Shown here piece by piece: positions 1 through 12,200 of a stretch of 64,000 bases of DNA. The position numbers were made by a program, and so were the translations under genes. The first letter of the stretch is position 1. The number at the start of each line of letters is the position of its first letter. This DNA is from Spinacia oleracea. Taxonomy: Eukaryota > Streptophyta > Magnoliopsida > Caryophyllales > Amaranthaceae. Location of the stretch: NCBI RefSeq assembly GCF_020520425.1, contig NC_079487.1, forward strand, positions 131,276,385-131,340,384, written 5' to 3'. The notes under the pieces are model-generated. The model searched no databases. It saw nothing but the letters and a program-made list of their open reading frames with translations, and was not told the DNA's origin.

Positions 1-3000
1 TCAAGATCCCCAAGCTCAGTATAGCAGTCAGCGATTGCGCCATATGCGTCTGTATTTCCTGAAGTTTCTCCTATACGCTTGGAAATACCCAGAACCATAT
101 TATGGTATCTTATCGCTTCATGATACTTCCCTTGTCTTTGCAACGAGGCTCCTGAAAATTGAAAAACATTTCCATAGTTCATCATAATAATTACCACTGC
201 AAGTGGTATACATTCTAAAAATACAAGTTAAATAAAAGGGATTTTGTTTTCAAATATTTTACTTTCATGATCTAGCCCTCTCAAGTAGGGATCATACTTT
301 TTGGAACATGATATAGAAAACATGCATGGATCACAGGCTACCTTAATCAGCTTAATGTATGCATGCTTAATGTGAGTGCCTTTTTTTTTTTTTTTTTGCC
401 TACTGCTTAGATTACCATCTGAGTAGCAGAAACAACATATGAAGATTTTATTACTATATCACCAACTTTTCTTTGCTTGAATGTTTTTTCATTTAGCTCT
501 GAGCCTGGTGCATTGGCTCACTTTGGTGGTTGTTAACTGGACATTTGATGGTGTATTAGCAAAGAAGCAAAGTTAAAAGGGGTAAAAATTAGCAAAGAAG
601 CGAAGTTAGAGGGGTAAAAAGTGCCGCGTGTTAACACCAAGTGCAGACCTTAAGCGATATCATAAAGTAAAGCAAAAACTAACCTAGGCCTCTGGCAGCT
701 TTCTTTTCCTTGACAGGATCGTTCATATTCTTAGCGAGTTCCAGAGCAACCTTAAACTCTGTGTATGCTTTATCTGGTTCTTGGTTTCGTAGATAAGTCT
801 TTCCAGCCTTCAGATGAGAAATCAGCTCCTCTGTCTTTGGATCAATTATTACTTCAGTCTCCGGGATTCTGTTATTAATAGGGGCATAGCTCAAGCTAGG
901 GGCATATGACTCAATTTTCGCTTGTCTTCTAAGAGCTGCATTAATCTGACGCAGTTGTTCATTTAGTTTTTGGAGTTCCCCCTTTCTTTGCCGAGCCACC
1001 AGGCCTGTGACAGAAGCACATATTTATTTATTTTTTGAATAAAAGCACATAATATTTAAATCCAAGATACAAAGCATAAATATATGATTTCACAACTTCA
1101 AAGATGAACTTGGTAGAGGTTTGCACACTATTCACATTATGAAGTAAAACTATTCACAGCTGATATCTCAGCAACTCTGCATACATCTAAAGCCATCAAA
1201 AGAAGGGTTTTTCCAAAAGACAATGGTTGCAACAGCACTGCAGACTTCCAAGTCCAGTTCATATGATATGGGAGACATCAAGGTGGGTACAAAATGTAGC
1301 GATTCTATAACATTGGCTTCCACATTTCCATGATTAGTTCAGGCTAATGATCTCATATGAAAAATCAAACATTTAGTAACAATTAACAAATATGCTCTCC
1401 TCTTAACCATGAACAAGGATGTCTTCCTCTCGCCGTAAGAACTAAGAAGTAACTTTCTGGGCATGCGAAGGTTATGGCTTTTCTCATGAAACTAACACAG
1501 AGAGACCCAACCAGGAATCAATTTCATCTAATACAAGCTCTTCTATCACTCGTCAGCCTCTCATATGGTTCTAGTGCAATCATAAAGCAGACTTCGGATG
1601 ACTTCTTACTTCTTAGCAATGTTCTTATAGCAAACTTTATGTCTTGTTCCCTCCATCAACTTCTACATATTCTATGTTTTCCAGTCCGTCTGAAAATTTT
1701 ACCATAAAATGCGGTCCAAAATTTTGTAGAAGGATGGGAAGCAAAAAAAAAATCTCACCTCCAACAGTAGCACCGATAATTGCTACAAATAGGAGCACTG
1801 GCATATTGAAGAATGAATTGGCGGCCTCACTTGTTTCTGCAAGAGCTTCTGAAGGCATAGCCAGAAACATGGCATTTGTTAAAAGAACCGCTATTCCAGG
1901 AAATTTGGCAATCCATGCTTCCTGTCAAGTTGACAGAGAGTTCAAGATTTCAAGTTATGAGACAAAAGCTTGATAGTTGATACCATAGTACTAATACAAA
2001 ACGATTTATTTCCTCTGAACATGGATTCATAAGTAGAGGCTGGAGTATCATACTAGGATTCTAGTTTATGACAGAATTATTTTTTTTGTTCGTTGTTACA
2101 GAGTTAGACTTTGTGAAACATCGCTAGATAAAAGCATCAATCCTGGAGAAGGATAACAACATGCACCAAAAAGTGCTGTTACTTTTGGCTCACAATCCAA
2201 TATACTTGAAATTAATTGATTGGAAGCCAAGTGAAATAATCCAGTACTGAAAGGAAGGTCATACAAATCAACATATTCAGAAAACTGCTTGACTGAAGTA
2301 TCTGCCTGCGAATTAGCTGACAGAAAAAACTAACTATTAAGAAACTAAGAAATTATTCAGCAGTTCTTCCATATTTCTTCTTCGTGAAATTTAAGTAGCT
2401 CCTTACCCCAGAAGATAAAATTGAGAAAAGGTTTCAATTGCGACTGGCAAAAAAATGCGGAAATACCATGCAGCTTGAGTCACAACTATCAGCCTACCTG
2501 ATTGACAAAGAGGCTTTGGTAACCATCTTCGGAAAGTGATGAAGACATAAGAATGCAATTCTTCATGTTAATCTTGTTCTGGTGCCCTTCTGTAGATGAC
2601 TTTCCAGGAAACATCCTGTAAATCTTAGACAATGCAGGTGCAGCCTCTCCACTTGCCAATATGAGACTCCTTGGATCGTATGGAAGCATTGCTGGATCCC
2701 CTATGCCAAACACCAATTACCCAAATAAGATTTGTAACTCCATAAAAGATGAGGTTACGTAGTCATAAACAAGAAATAGTTTCAGAACCAATGAGGAGAG
2801 ATCCAAAATCCAAAACTGCCAATACAGCAATAGCTAACCATTACCAAAAAAAAAAATTCCCCTTTCAGTAGTCAGCACATTAGTTCAGATGGTGACTAAA
2901 ATGGTTGTATACTCTCAACAGTTTACTAAGATGTTATCCCAGCCATCAATTACTTACCTTCTCGTGCAACTGATGTATGAACTCCACGTCTCCACTTAGA

Positions 3001-4415
3001 ATTGTGAATTTGTGATCATTACTTGGTGGCAGATTCTAACATAAATAAGAAGTCATGGAAATAGATACTGATCAAGTTGGAAACTGATGTCGATTCTCAT
3101 AGGCTTGCAAGAAACCCCACATAGGATAAGTTTTAGAAGCAACTTGTGGCTTGGGACTTTCAGGGTTCCAGAATTTATACCCACAAAACAGAAAGCATGA
3201 AAAAAAATTGTGCAGGTTCAGAAAACAACAGTTAGCACTTCAAAAATCCAAAGAAAAAACATGCAAAAGTTCTTATATACTTCCTCCGTCTTTTAATACT
3301 CGCAAAGTTTGTTAGTTTTACGCATGCCAATGCACAACTTTGATCATTTATATCTTAAATTCTCTTTATGCAAAAATTATAAAAAGTTGATATTTTGAAA
3401 ATACACATTGACACGAATCTAACAAGATCCCACATGAATATGTTTTATCTTATATAAAAAACACTACGAATAGTCAAAGTAGATTATATGAATAGTGGCA
3501 AAAGTCCAAACGTTGGGAGTAATAAAAGACGGAGGAAGTATATTTCATGGACTGCAAAAGATATCAACATCTGGCTATGTGAATTAGCCATGAAATCAAC
3601 AGCAAAAGCATTTTGCATTCAGCATCAATCACTTATTTGGATGCATTTAGCATAACCAACTCAACAAAAAGAATAATATCCAAACATATGGAAAGGACCG
3701 TCCGTTCTTGCGAGATGAAGTTGGTCATCAACAGTATTCCCTAGGGCTAAGGGTTACCCTTTCCAGCCTGCAATACCAAATTAATTGGTACCAATAAGTC
3801 TCACTTATGATATATACTTCTTACCTAGGAAATGAACACTAACTTGAGAAATAATCCTCTCAATGCCAAATTGAATTTACTCCTCACCCCTTCATTATAA
3901 TACAGTACTTCAGCTTAACACTTGAACTGTACTCATTTTTTGTGAAATACACTGACATATTCTTCAGTTTTGCTGTTAAATAATATTCTTGATTTCCAAA
4001 ACAAATTTGCTGAATCAAAAAGATTAATATGAAGTATCACAGAAGGTTGACGGATACAAAGCGGTTATGATTAAACACGAATTTCGAGCGCCAAACACAA
4101 AGCATTCCCAAATCCAGCTTACATAAGAGCCAAACTCATAAACAATCTTCTAAAACTTAAATACCCAGATGGAATTTTCATGAATTCAGCAAGAAAACAC
4201 ATCAATTATGGAAATGGGTGAACAAAATTATGATCCTAATCACAAAAACACAAGCTTAAACTACAGAAATAATACAATTGAAAAGAGGGATAATTGAGTA
4301 GAATTTGACACTGACCCAAAAACTTTAACTTTTTTGAGAAAAGTTGTTGCCATGAAGAAATCCCAGACTGCTTTGCAGGAGATAAGAGGGAGGAACAGTG
4401 AAAAACCATCGCCAT
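1..4415 (-). CDS. FLU: FLU, fluorescent in blue light, chloroplast TPR protein (3' end outside window)
   Basis: FLU is a thylakoid-bound negative regulator of chlorophyll synthesis. In the dark its TPR domain binds glutamyl-tRNA reductase and blocks 5-aminolevulinate formation. Coding exons read in phase on the minus strand: 4415-4316, 2700-2498, 1921-1759, 1004-684 and 151-1, giving 312 residues; Arabidopsis FLU has about 316, so only the last few codons are missing. Order seen: a Ser-rich transit peptide starting MAMVFHCSSLLSP; a hydrophobic segment at about residues 139-157 (MPVLLFVAIIGATVGG); a coiled coil (RQRKGELQKLNEQLRQINAA); then TPR repeats from about residue 215. The conserved stretch ESYAPSLSYAP is present. 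Exon 1 joins exon 2 in phase 1. A possible extra exon near 2958-3036 fails because every acceptor leads to a stop in that frame. The start ATG at 4415 is chosen because it gives the transit peptide; an in-frame ATG lies at 4466. Confidence 0.93.
3280..3538. mobile_element. Stowaway-type MITE in FLU intron 1
   Basis: A 259 bp element with matching terminal inverted repeats. The left end reads CTTCCTCCGTCTTTTA and the right end is its complement. TA dinucleotides at 3278-3279 and 3539-3540 form the target-site duplication. The CTCCGTC terminus and TA target are hallmarks of Tc1/mariner-related Stowaway MITEs. It has no coding capacity and lies in the long first intron of FLU. Confidence 0.85.
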
Positions 4416-5180
4416 TGTTTTTCTAGTAATAGAAGAAGAAAGAGAAGGGGGAATGGAATTGTACAAGATAAAGATGAATTCCGATTGTCAGAAACAAGGT
4501 GCCGTTTGGCCGAGTAGAGTGATTCCTCAAGGCGTGGATAAAACAAGGATAACATGTTTATGTAATGCTGATTTTTTTTATAAATGATATGTTAATGCTA
4601 AATGTGTTAATGCTAATTCATACCATGGATAGCTCAGTTGGTTAGAGCTTTTATCACGGTTCTAGTTGATCACGGGATCGATTCTCATCCCCGTTCGTGT
4701 GGCTTATTTGCACCAAATAAAAAATAATTATTGTTTAGTTAAGTTAACTTTTAGTTTATAAACATTGAGTTTAGTTAAGGTTAAATCAGAGCATTCAGTT
4801 CAAGAAATTTCAGTCCGAAAGAACAGGACCTTATTGTATTTCATGCAAAAGGGCAGGTTATCACAAGTGGTGAGCTAGGTAGTTCGTTTATATTTTATCA
4901 AACAAAAAATTTGTTAAGTGATTATTAGGTTGTGCCCAAATCCTTTTATTGGGAAATATTCACGAATTGTCTCAACATATGTTTCCGGATATATCTAAAG
5001 TTAGGTGTATTAATGGGTGTTTTTTTCTTCTCATTTGACTAATTTATAGAATTTGAATAAACACAAGCGACTGGAAAAAAAAAGCGAAATACACAATTAG
5101 ATATACACCTAACTCGAAGTGTACCTAATAACAAGATGATGGTCCTCTTATGAAAAATATTACTCCATACTCCGTACAAG
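4416..5180. other. Intergenic DNA upstream of FLU
   Basis: AT-rich spacer between the FLU start and an F-box fragment. It should hold the FLU promoter and 5' UTR. Apart from the SINE-like block at about 4621-4725 I recognise nothing in it. Confidence 0.6.
4621..4725 (+). repeat. tRNA-derived SINE relic
   Basis: An A-box-like sequence (TAGCTCAGTTGG) is followed about 40 bp later by a B-box-like sequence (GGGATCGATTCTC), the split RNA polymerase III promoter. The block does not fold into a mature tRNA with matched acceptor arms. It is followed by a tail ending CACCAAATAAAAAATAA. This suits a degraded tRNA-derived SINE better than a tRNA gene. Its ends are not defined by a clear target duplication. 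Confidence 0.5.
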
Positions 5181-5510
5181 TTACATTTTCAGAGGGCAGG
5201 AGGAAATCAAAAGGGGAAAACAATAAGCTAACCAATCATGATCCCTTATGTAAAATGGTTTGATCGTTCCATCCTCCATGTTATAGATATGATATTCCTT
5301 TCCATCATTTAGTATTAGCCATGGCATTTGATGAGACCACCTTTTCCTCAATTTAGCTATATCACAAGCATATGCAACACGATGCCATGAATGACAAACA
5401 CAAGAAAACAAGATGAAATCTTCCACTGATGTCGTATGATCTTTAACAACTCGAATCATCAATTCAATTGAGATTTTAGAGAAATCAAACCCAACCATGT
5501 TCACGCTCAA
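5181..5510 (-). pseudogene. Truncated F-box (DUF295/KIB-like) gene fragment
   Basis: A 109-codon reading frame begins with an F-box-like helix pair (DFSKISIELMIRVVKD, then SVEDFILFSCVCHSWHRVA). It continues into PWLILNDGKEYHIYNMEDG, the linker seen in plant F-box proteins of the SKIP23/KIB DUF295 group. Such proteins are usually 350-400 residues and act as SCF ubiquitin-ligase adaptors. This one stops soon after the linker and has no beta-propeller-like C-terminal part. I therefore call it a 5' gene fragment. Expression as a short F-box peptide cannot be excluded. This is a family-level call only. Confidence 0.6.
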
Positions 5511-6233
5511 GTGTTTCGATCAGTGTAATACGAATGAGATAATATGTAAAATCAATGCTTTAATTCATTAATTGTCTACTAAATACAGAGCTAGTTCCAC
5601 AAGTTTTCTAAACGTTAAGTTTCTTGTGTCTAAATTGGTCACGCATGAGTCATCCAGTACCTTTTTTTTTAATACAACCAAATAGTATGTCGGTTACAAT
5701 AACACTAGAAAATCTTATGCGTGCAAGACTTTTTGTAATGGCATTATAATTTACGGTGGACAAATTTGTATATTTGTACAAAAGCATTACAATATAATTT
5801 ATAAATTATCTCTATTACATTATACGAGTATTTATATAATAATTATATAATTGAAGAGGTGAAATTATTTTAGTAATTCCAATTTTGATGTCCCATTGGA
5901 TTACTAAAATACCCTCCACACTTGTAGAATATAGAATAGAGAATATATTGTATAATAATAACATACTCAATAGAAAAAGCCTAAAAAAAGCATTTTAATC
6001 AATCTTAGCATTTTAATCAACTGTACTACGAAAGCCTCACGAGTCACGACTCACGAGTCATGAGTCATGAGTAGTTTGCAAAACCTGGGTCCCCGTTAAA
6101 CCATGAACCCATTAAAATCCATTTGCATTTAGCCTCTTTTGGCGCTTAAACCTCAGTTTCTAGGGTTTTGTTTCAGTGTCAAACAATCGGAAAAATTCAA
6201 CAATCCAACATTCAATTTGGGGTTTTTCCGATC
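5511..6233. other. NUP107 upstream region
   Basis: AT-rich intergenic DNA followed by the presumed NUP107 promoter and 5' UTR. The only structured element noted is a run of bZIP-like motifs at about 6033-6072. There is no convincing ORF. Confidence 0.6.
6033..6072 (+). promoter_or_regulatory. Cluster of TGAGTCA/CACGAGTCA-like repeats
   Basis: Four to five short iterations of an (A/C)(C/T)GAGTCA(C/T)GA-type word, partly palindromic, include the bZIP (GCN4/AP-1) core TGAGTCA. The cluster lies about 165-200 bp before the NUP107 ATG, so it could be a bZIP-binding promoter element. The motif and position are seen; binding is inferred. Confidence 0.35.
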
Positions 6234-9200
6234 ATGGACGTTGATATGGACACTTCTCCGAGCTACTTTGATCCTCATGACCTCAGCATCAGGGAGCAAT
6301 TTCGTCGTTATGGGTATTCTTTTTCTCAATTTCATTTTTTGTATTTCTACTCTCTTTTTTTTCTTTTCCCCCGAGTTGAAATTGCTTTACATTGTCGAAT
6401 TTGATCTCAATTTTTAGCATTTTTGGCTTTGCATTTAGTAATTGATATTCTAATGACTGATTTAGTAATTATTGAACCATGAAGTTTGCTTTTTTAATGC
6501 TTCAAGCATGTTATAGCACCATTTTTCGGGGTTTTCGATTTTCCGTGTAGTATATACTAGCGGTCTAGCTGTAGTGACTAGTGAGGTTATGTTGGATTAG
6601 GTTGGAATGATCCTATTTGGGATATTTTAGCTACTTTCATTGATGTGAGGAATTTTGTTAAACCTGAATTGATGAATTGGGGATTATTTCGGTTAGCAGA
6701 AAGGTTTGTCGAGAGAAGAAGCAGTGAATTAAGCAGCGAATTAAGCAGTGTATGTATTTTAGCAGTCCAGTGAAGCTAAGTGAGAGAGGGGAAATTGAGA
6801 AAAGGGTAAAGTTACGCAATAAAGAAAGGTGGCACTATTGTTGATATAGACCTCTTTGGGAGCTTTATGCCGGTAGATTGTAGCTTCAGAAAACTGATTG
6901 AAGTCCCGTGTTTGCACCCTATCCCAGACATGGTCCTCTCAAGAGAAAAATGGGTGAGAGAGTTTGGGGGGGGGGGGGGGGAGGGAAGAGGAAAGATTGG
7001 AAGTGTAGGGACAATCCTATGGCTATAGGGATTTAGAGATGGTCAATTTAGCCAAGCCAAACTGCAAAATACAAATCTCAAATGGGGATTTCGTGGGTGT
7101 TACCAGTTTAAGAGCATTGTTATTAAGTATGCAAGCTTATGATCCATCAAGAGAGACACCAATGTAAAAAGACTTTCTCCCAAAGCCTTAATCCATAGTA
7201 TCAGAAAAATATTTTGTGGGGTGAGTACTCATGAGTGGCAAAGTGAGGGGGTTTTCTCTATACATAACACATGTCTAAAAAAAGCCTTCTTAACATGGTA
7301 TTATCATATGTGGGTTTAGCTCTGAAGTTAACAATTCCTACGTGTTTCCAGATGCTCCGCCTTAGATATCCTCCCTCTACTCCCTTATCTCTCTGAGGAT
7401 GTGTTTTGCTCAAGTCCTTGAAATATGCTTTCAGTTGTAAGGTGATAAATTGAAAAGCAGGAGATTTTTTCGTCTGTTATGGGCAATTGGTTGTATTGAT
7501 TGCAATTCGTTGGGTTTAAGTGCAGGAAGAGGCCAAGCACTTCTCCACTTCAAGATAGTCCAGCCTCCAACTATGGTGAAGGAAGGATGTCTAATACTGC
7601 ATTGTTCCTTGAAAACATCAAACAAGAGGTTGAGAGTTTGGATTATCGAGAAGGAACGCCTTCCAGGACACATTCTGCTTACAAAAGAAGATCCCCTGAT
7701 AGTCAGATAATACCAGAATTTCGCAGTGCCATTGATTCATCTCACCGGGCAGGAAGCCATTCGTTAAAAGCATGCAAGATCGAGGAGGATGTGCTGGATT
7801 CTGGCGAAACAACATTTTCTTTATTCGCTTCTCTTTTAGATTCTTCCAGCCGAGGTGCTTAAATTAACCATATTATTGAGCTATATCTGTACTTCAGTTC
7901 TAGCCGCATTGGTTATGTAGCTTATGAGTTGTTTGTGTCAGGGCTTATATCAATTCCTGACCTAATTCTTCAGTTTGAAAAATCATGCCGTGATGTTTCT
8001 GAAACTATAAGGTAAATATTTTATTTTTATTTTTTTGGTTATCATATACTCCGTTTATCATATACAAGCTATTGTATAAAGTTAAATTATACTCATAACC
8101 TTTTGTACTGTGTTTATTTGATATGAAAGTTTGTTTGTATAAAACTTATTCTAACACCAGTCTTACTAGTTGTTAATGTTACTATCAGATATATTGTCGG
8201 TGACATTTATGTACATAAAAGATTCTTGTTATCAAATTACCATCGTGAAGTTGTGGATTCTTGATTTGTTGTGTCACTTGTGTGTCTTGTGGGTGACTTT
8301 ACTACTCCTTTTGTGCTCAGAGTGACTGTCCTGTTTTCTATTATTAGATGTTTTGAATGGACTGTATTATATGTTCACTGTATATTTGTTCCATTGAAAT
8401 CTTGTACAGTTAAAATATTTGAATAATTATTTTCCTTGATGATGGTATTGACTCTACCGAGGAGGAATTGAGGAGGATACCATCAACCTTCTAATAATTG
8501 TTGAGTCATTAATGTTACTTATATATGTTTTACTAGTCAATTTAATATTGTTAAATTTATCTGTGCTCAATAACCTGAATAAGAAATTTCCAGGGAAATA
8601 AGGATGACTATTGTGTTGGAAATAAATCGTAGTTTATTGTGAAAGTGACAATCTGGATGTTGATGTCCTTGAGGCTATATTGTCAACCTAGATCTCTTTG
8701 GAGGAAGTCTATGGTGGCATGGTTTCAGAAAATATGCCAATAGATGAAGCATGCTGATACCTGTTTTTTTTAAAGTCTTACTGAACCATTGGTTTCTTAA
8801 TTCCTAGTTATGAGGGATTATCACTCATTAGCCATGCAATTCATATAGAACTATTAAATGCTGATACAGGCTGATATGACCAACATTATAATTATGTAGT
8901 GTCAAATGTTATGTGATACCATGAAAATGTGACACATCTGTGATGCGACGACTACTAGGATTGCAACCGCTACCACGATTTGAAACCAAGTTGGGAGGTT
9001 AGCATGCTTTGCTGCTATTTGAGTTTTGTGGTTGGAGAGGAAACCAGAGGCTTTATGGGATACATTAGTTTTTCTCTCAATGATGTAAACATGATCTGCA
9101 TATTCCTGTTTCCATCTGTTTGTTGGAACTCTTTGTCCTCTAATGATGTTCTCTCTCAATGTTTTTAACAATTTTTTCTGTGTGTTAGACTTCTGTAATG

Positions 9201-12200
9201 TAGGTATTATTCATATGCTAGAATCCTCCTGTAAAAAAGTTCATTGTGCTATTTGGAAAGTATGCCATTGAGCTGTGTCTTGTCATTCTATTAAATGCTG
9301 TTTAGTTTAATGCTGGTTCTACCTCTTTTCCTTTTTTTCTTTTTCCGGGTAGGAAAGGTTTCTTACTGGTTCTCCGATGCTATATTTTCATGCCTCTTTT
9401 AAAAAAAATTATGTATGGTATTGTCTCACAATTTTGCCACAGGTATGGCTCTACTGAGAGGCATCGGATTGTAGAAGACAGATTAATGCGACAAAAAGCT
9501 CAGCTCTTGCTTGACGAAGCTGCTTCCTGGTCACTTCTTTGGTATCTCTATGGAAAAGGTAATTAACTTTCTACTCTTCAAAGGTTGGTGTGCCAAAGGC
9601 CCAAAACTTAAGAAGGATGCTTTTGCAAGAGCAACGTTTAAGTTTTAATTTAATGTTTATTATTATATTCTTATTAAGATTTGGGTCAATTCACATGCAT
9701 TTTCTCAAAGTGAAGCATTTTGAAATATTTGGTTTATTTATTTCATGTTCGTTTTGACTAATCCGTTGAGTGAATTTTCTGCTCTTTTGACTCATTGAAA
9801 CTTTATACTAAACTGTTGGAGTATTATAGTTTATAATTTCTGAGTGTTAGGGTCATCAGTGCATTCTCTTTTGTAACAAGAAATCTTTCGGTGCCTTTAT
9901 GCTGCCAGTGAATATGAACTCTGACTGTGCCCTAATAGACATGCAATGAATTCCACGTTTGGGTATTGCAGTACTTCCAGTGTATACAATAGGAGCTTAA
10001 AGGTTATCTTCTTTGGAGTTTATGCTTTGGCCCAATGACCCTTTGTGTTTGGTTGAGTCATTGTATGTTTATTGGAATTAATGTTCCTTCTATGTATAGT
10101 TTGTGGAAGATGTTTGTGGGTACACTGTCACGATAGTTGAATTTATTCTGTATAAGACTATAAGCAACCCGAGCTTCTAAAGTTAAATTGCCTGTCTATT
10201 TAGGGATGTCCTTCGTTGGTGTGATCGTGAACTGGGTAAAAAAAGAAATCTGGTATAGTTTTTCTAGGCTTTGGTTCCTTTGGACTGAGTGCTTATTTTA
10301 GTGGAAAAATGCACATTCTATTCACTGGGACTGATGTATAGAATATTTGGCTAGTTTAAGGAGCATTGGAGCTCCAAGAAATGATCATTTCCTTTCAAAT
10401 ATCCGTATTAAATCAGGTCACTTTTGTAGAAGTTTCCTACTCCAAAATATTTATAATTTTTCCTATTTCCACAGGAAGCGAAGAAATTCCTGAAGATGTT
10501 GTTCTGGTAACCTTTTTTCCTATTTTAATCTTAAAGCTTGGTATGCTTATTGATTTGTTTACTGAAAGATTTGGGTGAGATGTAAATACACTGATGTGCA
10601 TTCCATTTTGTAGTATCCAACAACTTCACATCTGGAAGCTTGCCAATTTGTTGTGTCAGATCTCACTGCACAATTGTGCCTTCGAGTTGTTCAGTGGCTG
10701 GAGGACCTAGCATCCAAAGCCCTTGAATTGGAAAACAAGGTGATTTAAATATTAAAAGTATTATTTTTCCTAATATCTACACTCTACAGTCTACATCGAA
10801 CTTGTCATTCTATAGTCTGACGCTGTGGATAGTTTCAACTTCTAAGGGATTGTTGCACTTATTCTCTGTAAACTAGTGTGTTTTATTTGTAAGTTATTTG
10901 AATGAAAGAAACTTGGCTTTTATTTAAAACATGTTGAGTTGGTGGCAACTTGAAAACAGTATATCGTCTGTATGTTATATTGATTTTTTCTCCTAAGCCC
11001 GATGTAGGAGTTGTAGGGCCAGCTGAGAAAGGTGTATAATTTATTTCCTTCATCTTCATCAGCTGTGTTACCTTGACTCTTTTGTTTATCTTAATAACTC
11101 GTGTTCGGCAGTCGACAAGGATATAGATTCCTTATCCGACACTTTGATATCCACCCTGAGTCCTGACACCTCAATTATCTTGATTCACATCTTTGTAGAG
11201 TTGTTCATATGATAAGTGCTTGAAAATGGGTTTGAGATGAGAGTTTCAACTAGAATCAGTGAACTAGTAAATCTTAAATGTAAGCATGTGTACTTGTTAG
11301 AATCAGGAATATGATTCATGAATGCCATATTGCCATGTCCACGCATCTTTGGCCAAGTGTAGTATTAGGTTCCCATGTCCAGAATTTCGAATCTTAGCAT
11401 GTTTGATGCTCGGACATGTACTTCTGTACCTGTATCCGTCGCTCATACCCATGTATGAGTAATATAGATAATCACCTAATTGGCGGTTGGAATTCAGTCA
11501 AAGCTTACTTCTTTGATGGCTATTGTAGCTGACTTTGACATTTCTGCTAAGGTATAATCATGCCAGACAAAATGTTGCTGGTAAACACATGATGTTTCTT
11601 CACTTCTTGTATCACCTAGCTGTTGGATGTGGCTGTCGCTGTACCATTGGCGATCTGTTACTTTTAACCTACCTATGATAGTTGGAAGTTTTTGGATATT
11701 TCTGTGCATTCAAAGTTTTGTTTTGAGTTTCTTCCTTTTTGTCGAGACGGTGCAACTATTAGACTGCGTATGTAGCTTTTTTCTGGTGGATACTTTTTGT
11801 ATTATTTATTTTCTCTGTGATAGTCAAGATGATGGGAAGGAGACTTTTGATGGTCTGATATGAGCGCATGTTTGTTAATGAAGGATAGGTGTGTGCTGTA
11901 AGATTACGGAGTTACTTGGGTTAATGTTCAGAACTGAAAGAGCCTTGATATTGTTATATTTACCATAGTTTCATTTTCTTGGACATATATATGGCTGTTA
12001 GATATCTGAAACAAGAAGTTTCTAGTAAATGTTGGTTGAATCATTAATCCCATAAAGAGCCTTCTTTGTATCATTTATTATATTTATCCGTTGTGCACTG
12101 GCCTTTTGCTTTCTGACGTATGGCTTTTGAGTGTCTATTTGAGGGGGTGTCTTGCTTGGCATGGTTTAGTTTTGAGTGTCACTTCTTTATCTTTTTAGGT

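Noticed and set aside
2958-3036. Extra FLU exon between exons 1 and 2
   Set aside because: It has a good donor (GAGAAG|GTAAGT), but every acceptor leads to a stop in the required frame, while direct joining of the flanking exons is in phase. It could be an untranslated alternative exon.
4625-4700. Possible tRNA gene (A and B boxes)
   Set aside because: The acceptor and anticodon arms do not pair as a mature tRNA and a SINE-like tail follows; called a SINE relic.
6966-6981. G-run in NUP107 intron 1
   Set aside because: A simple homopolymer with no supporting structure.
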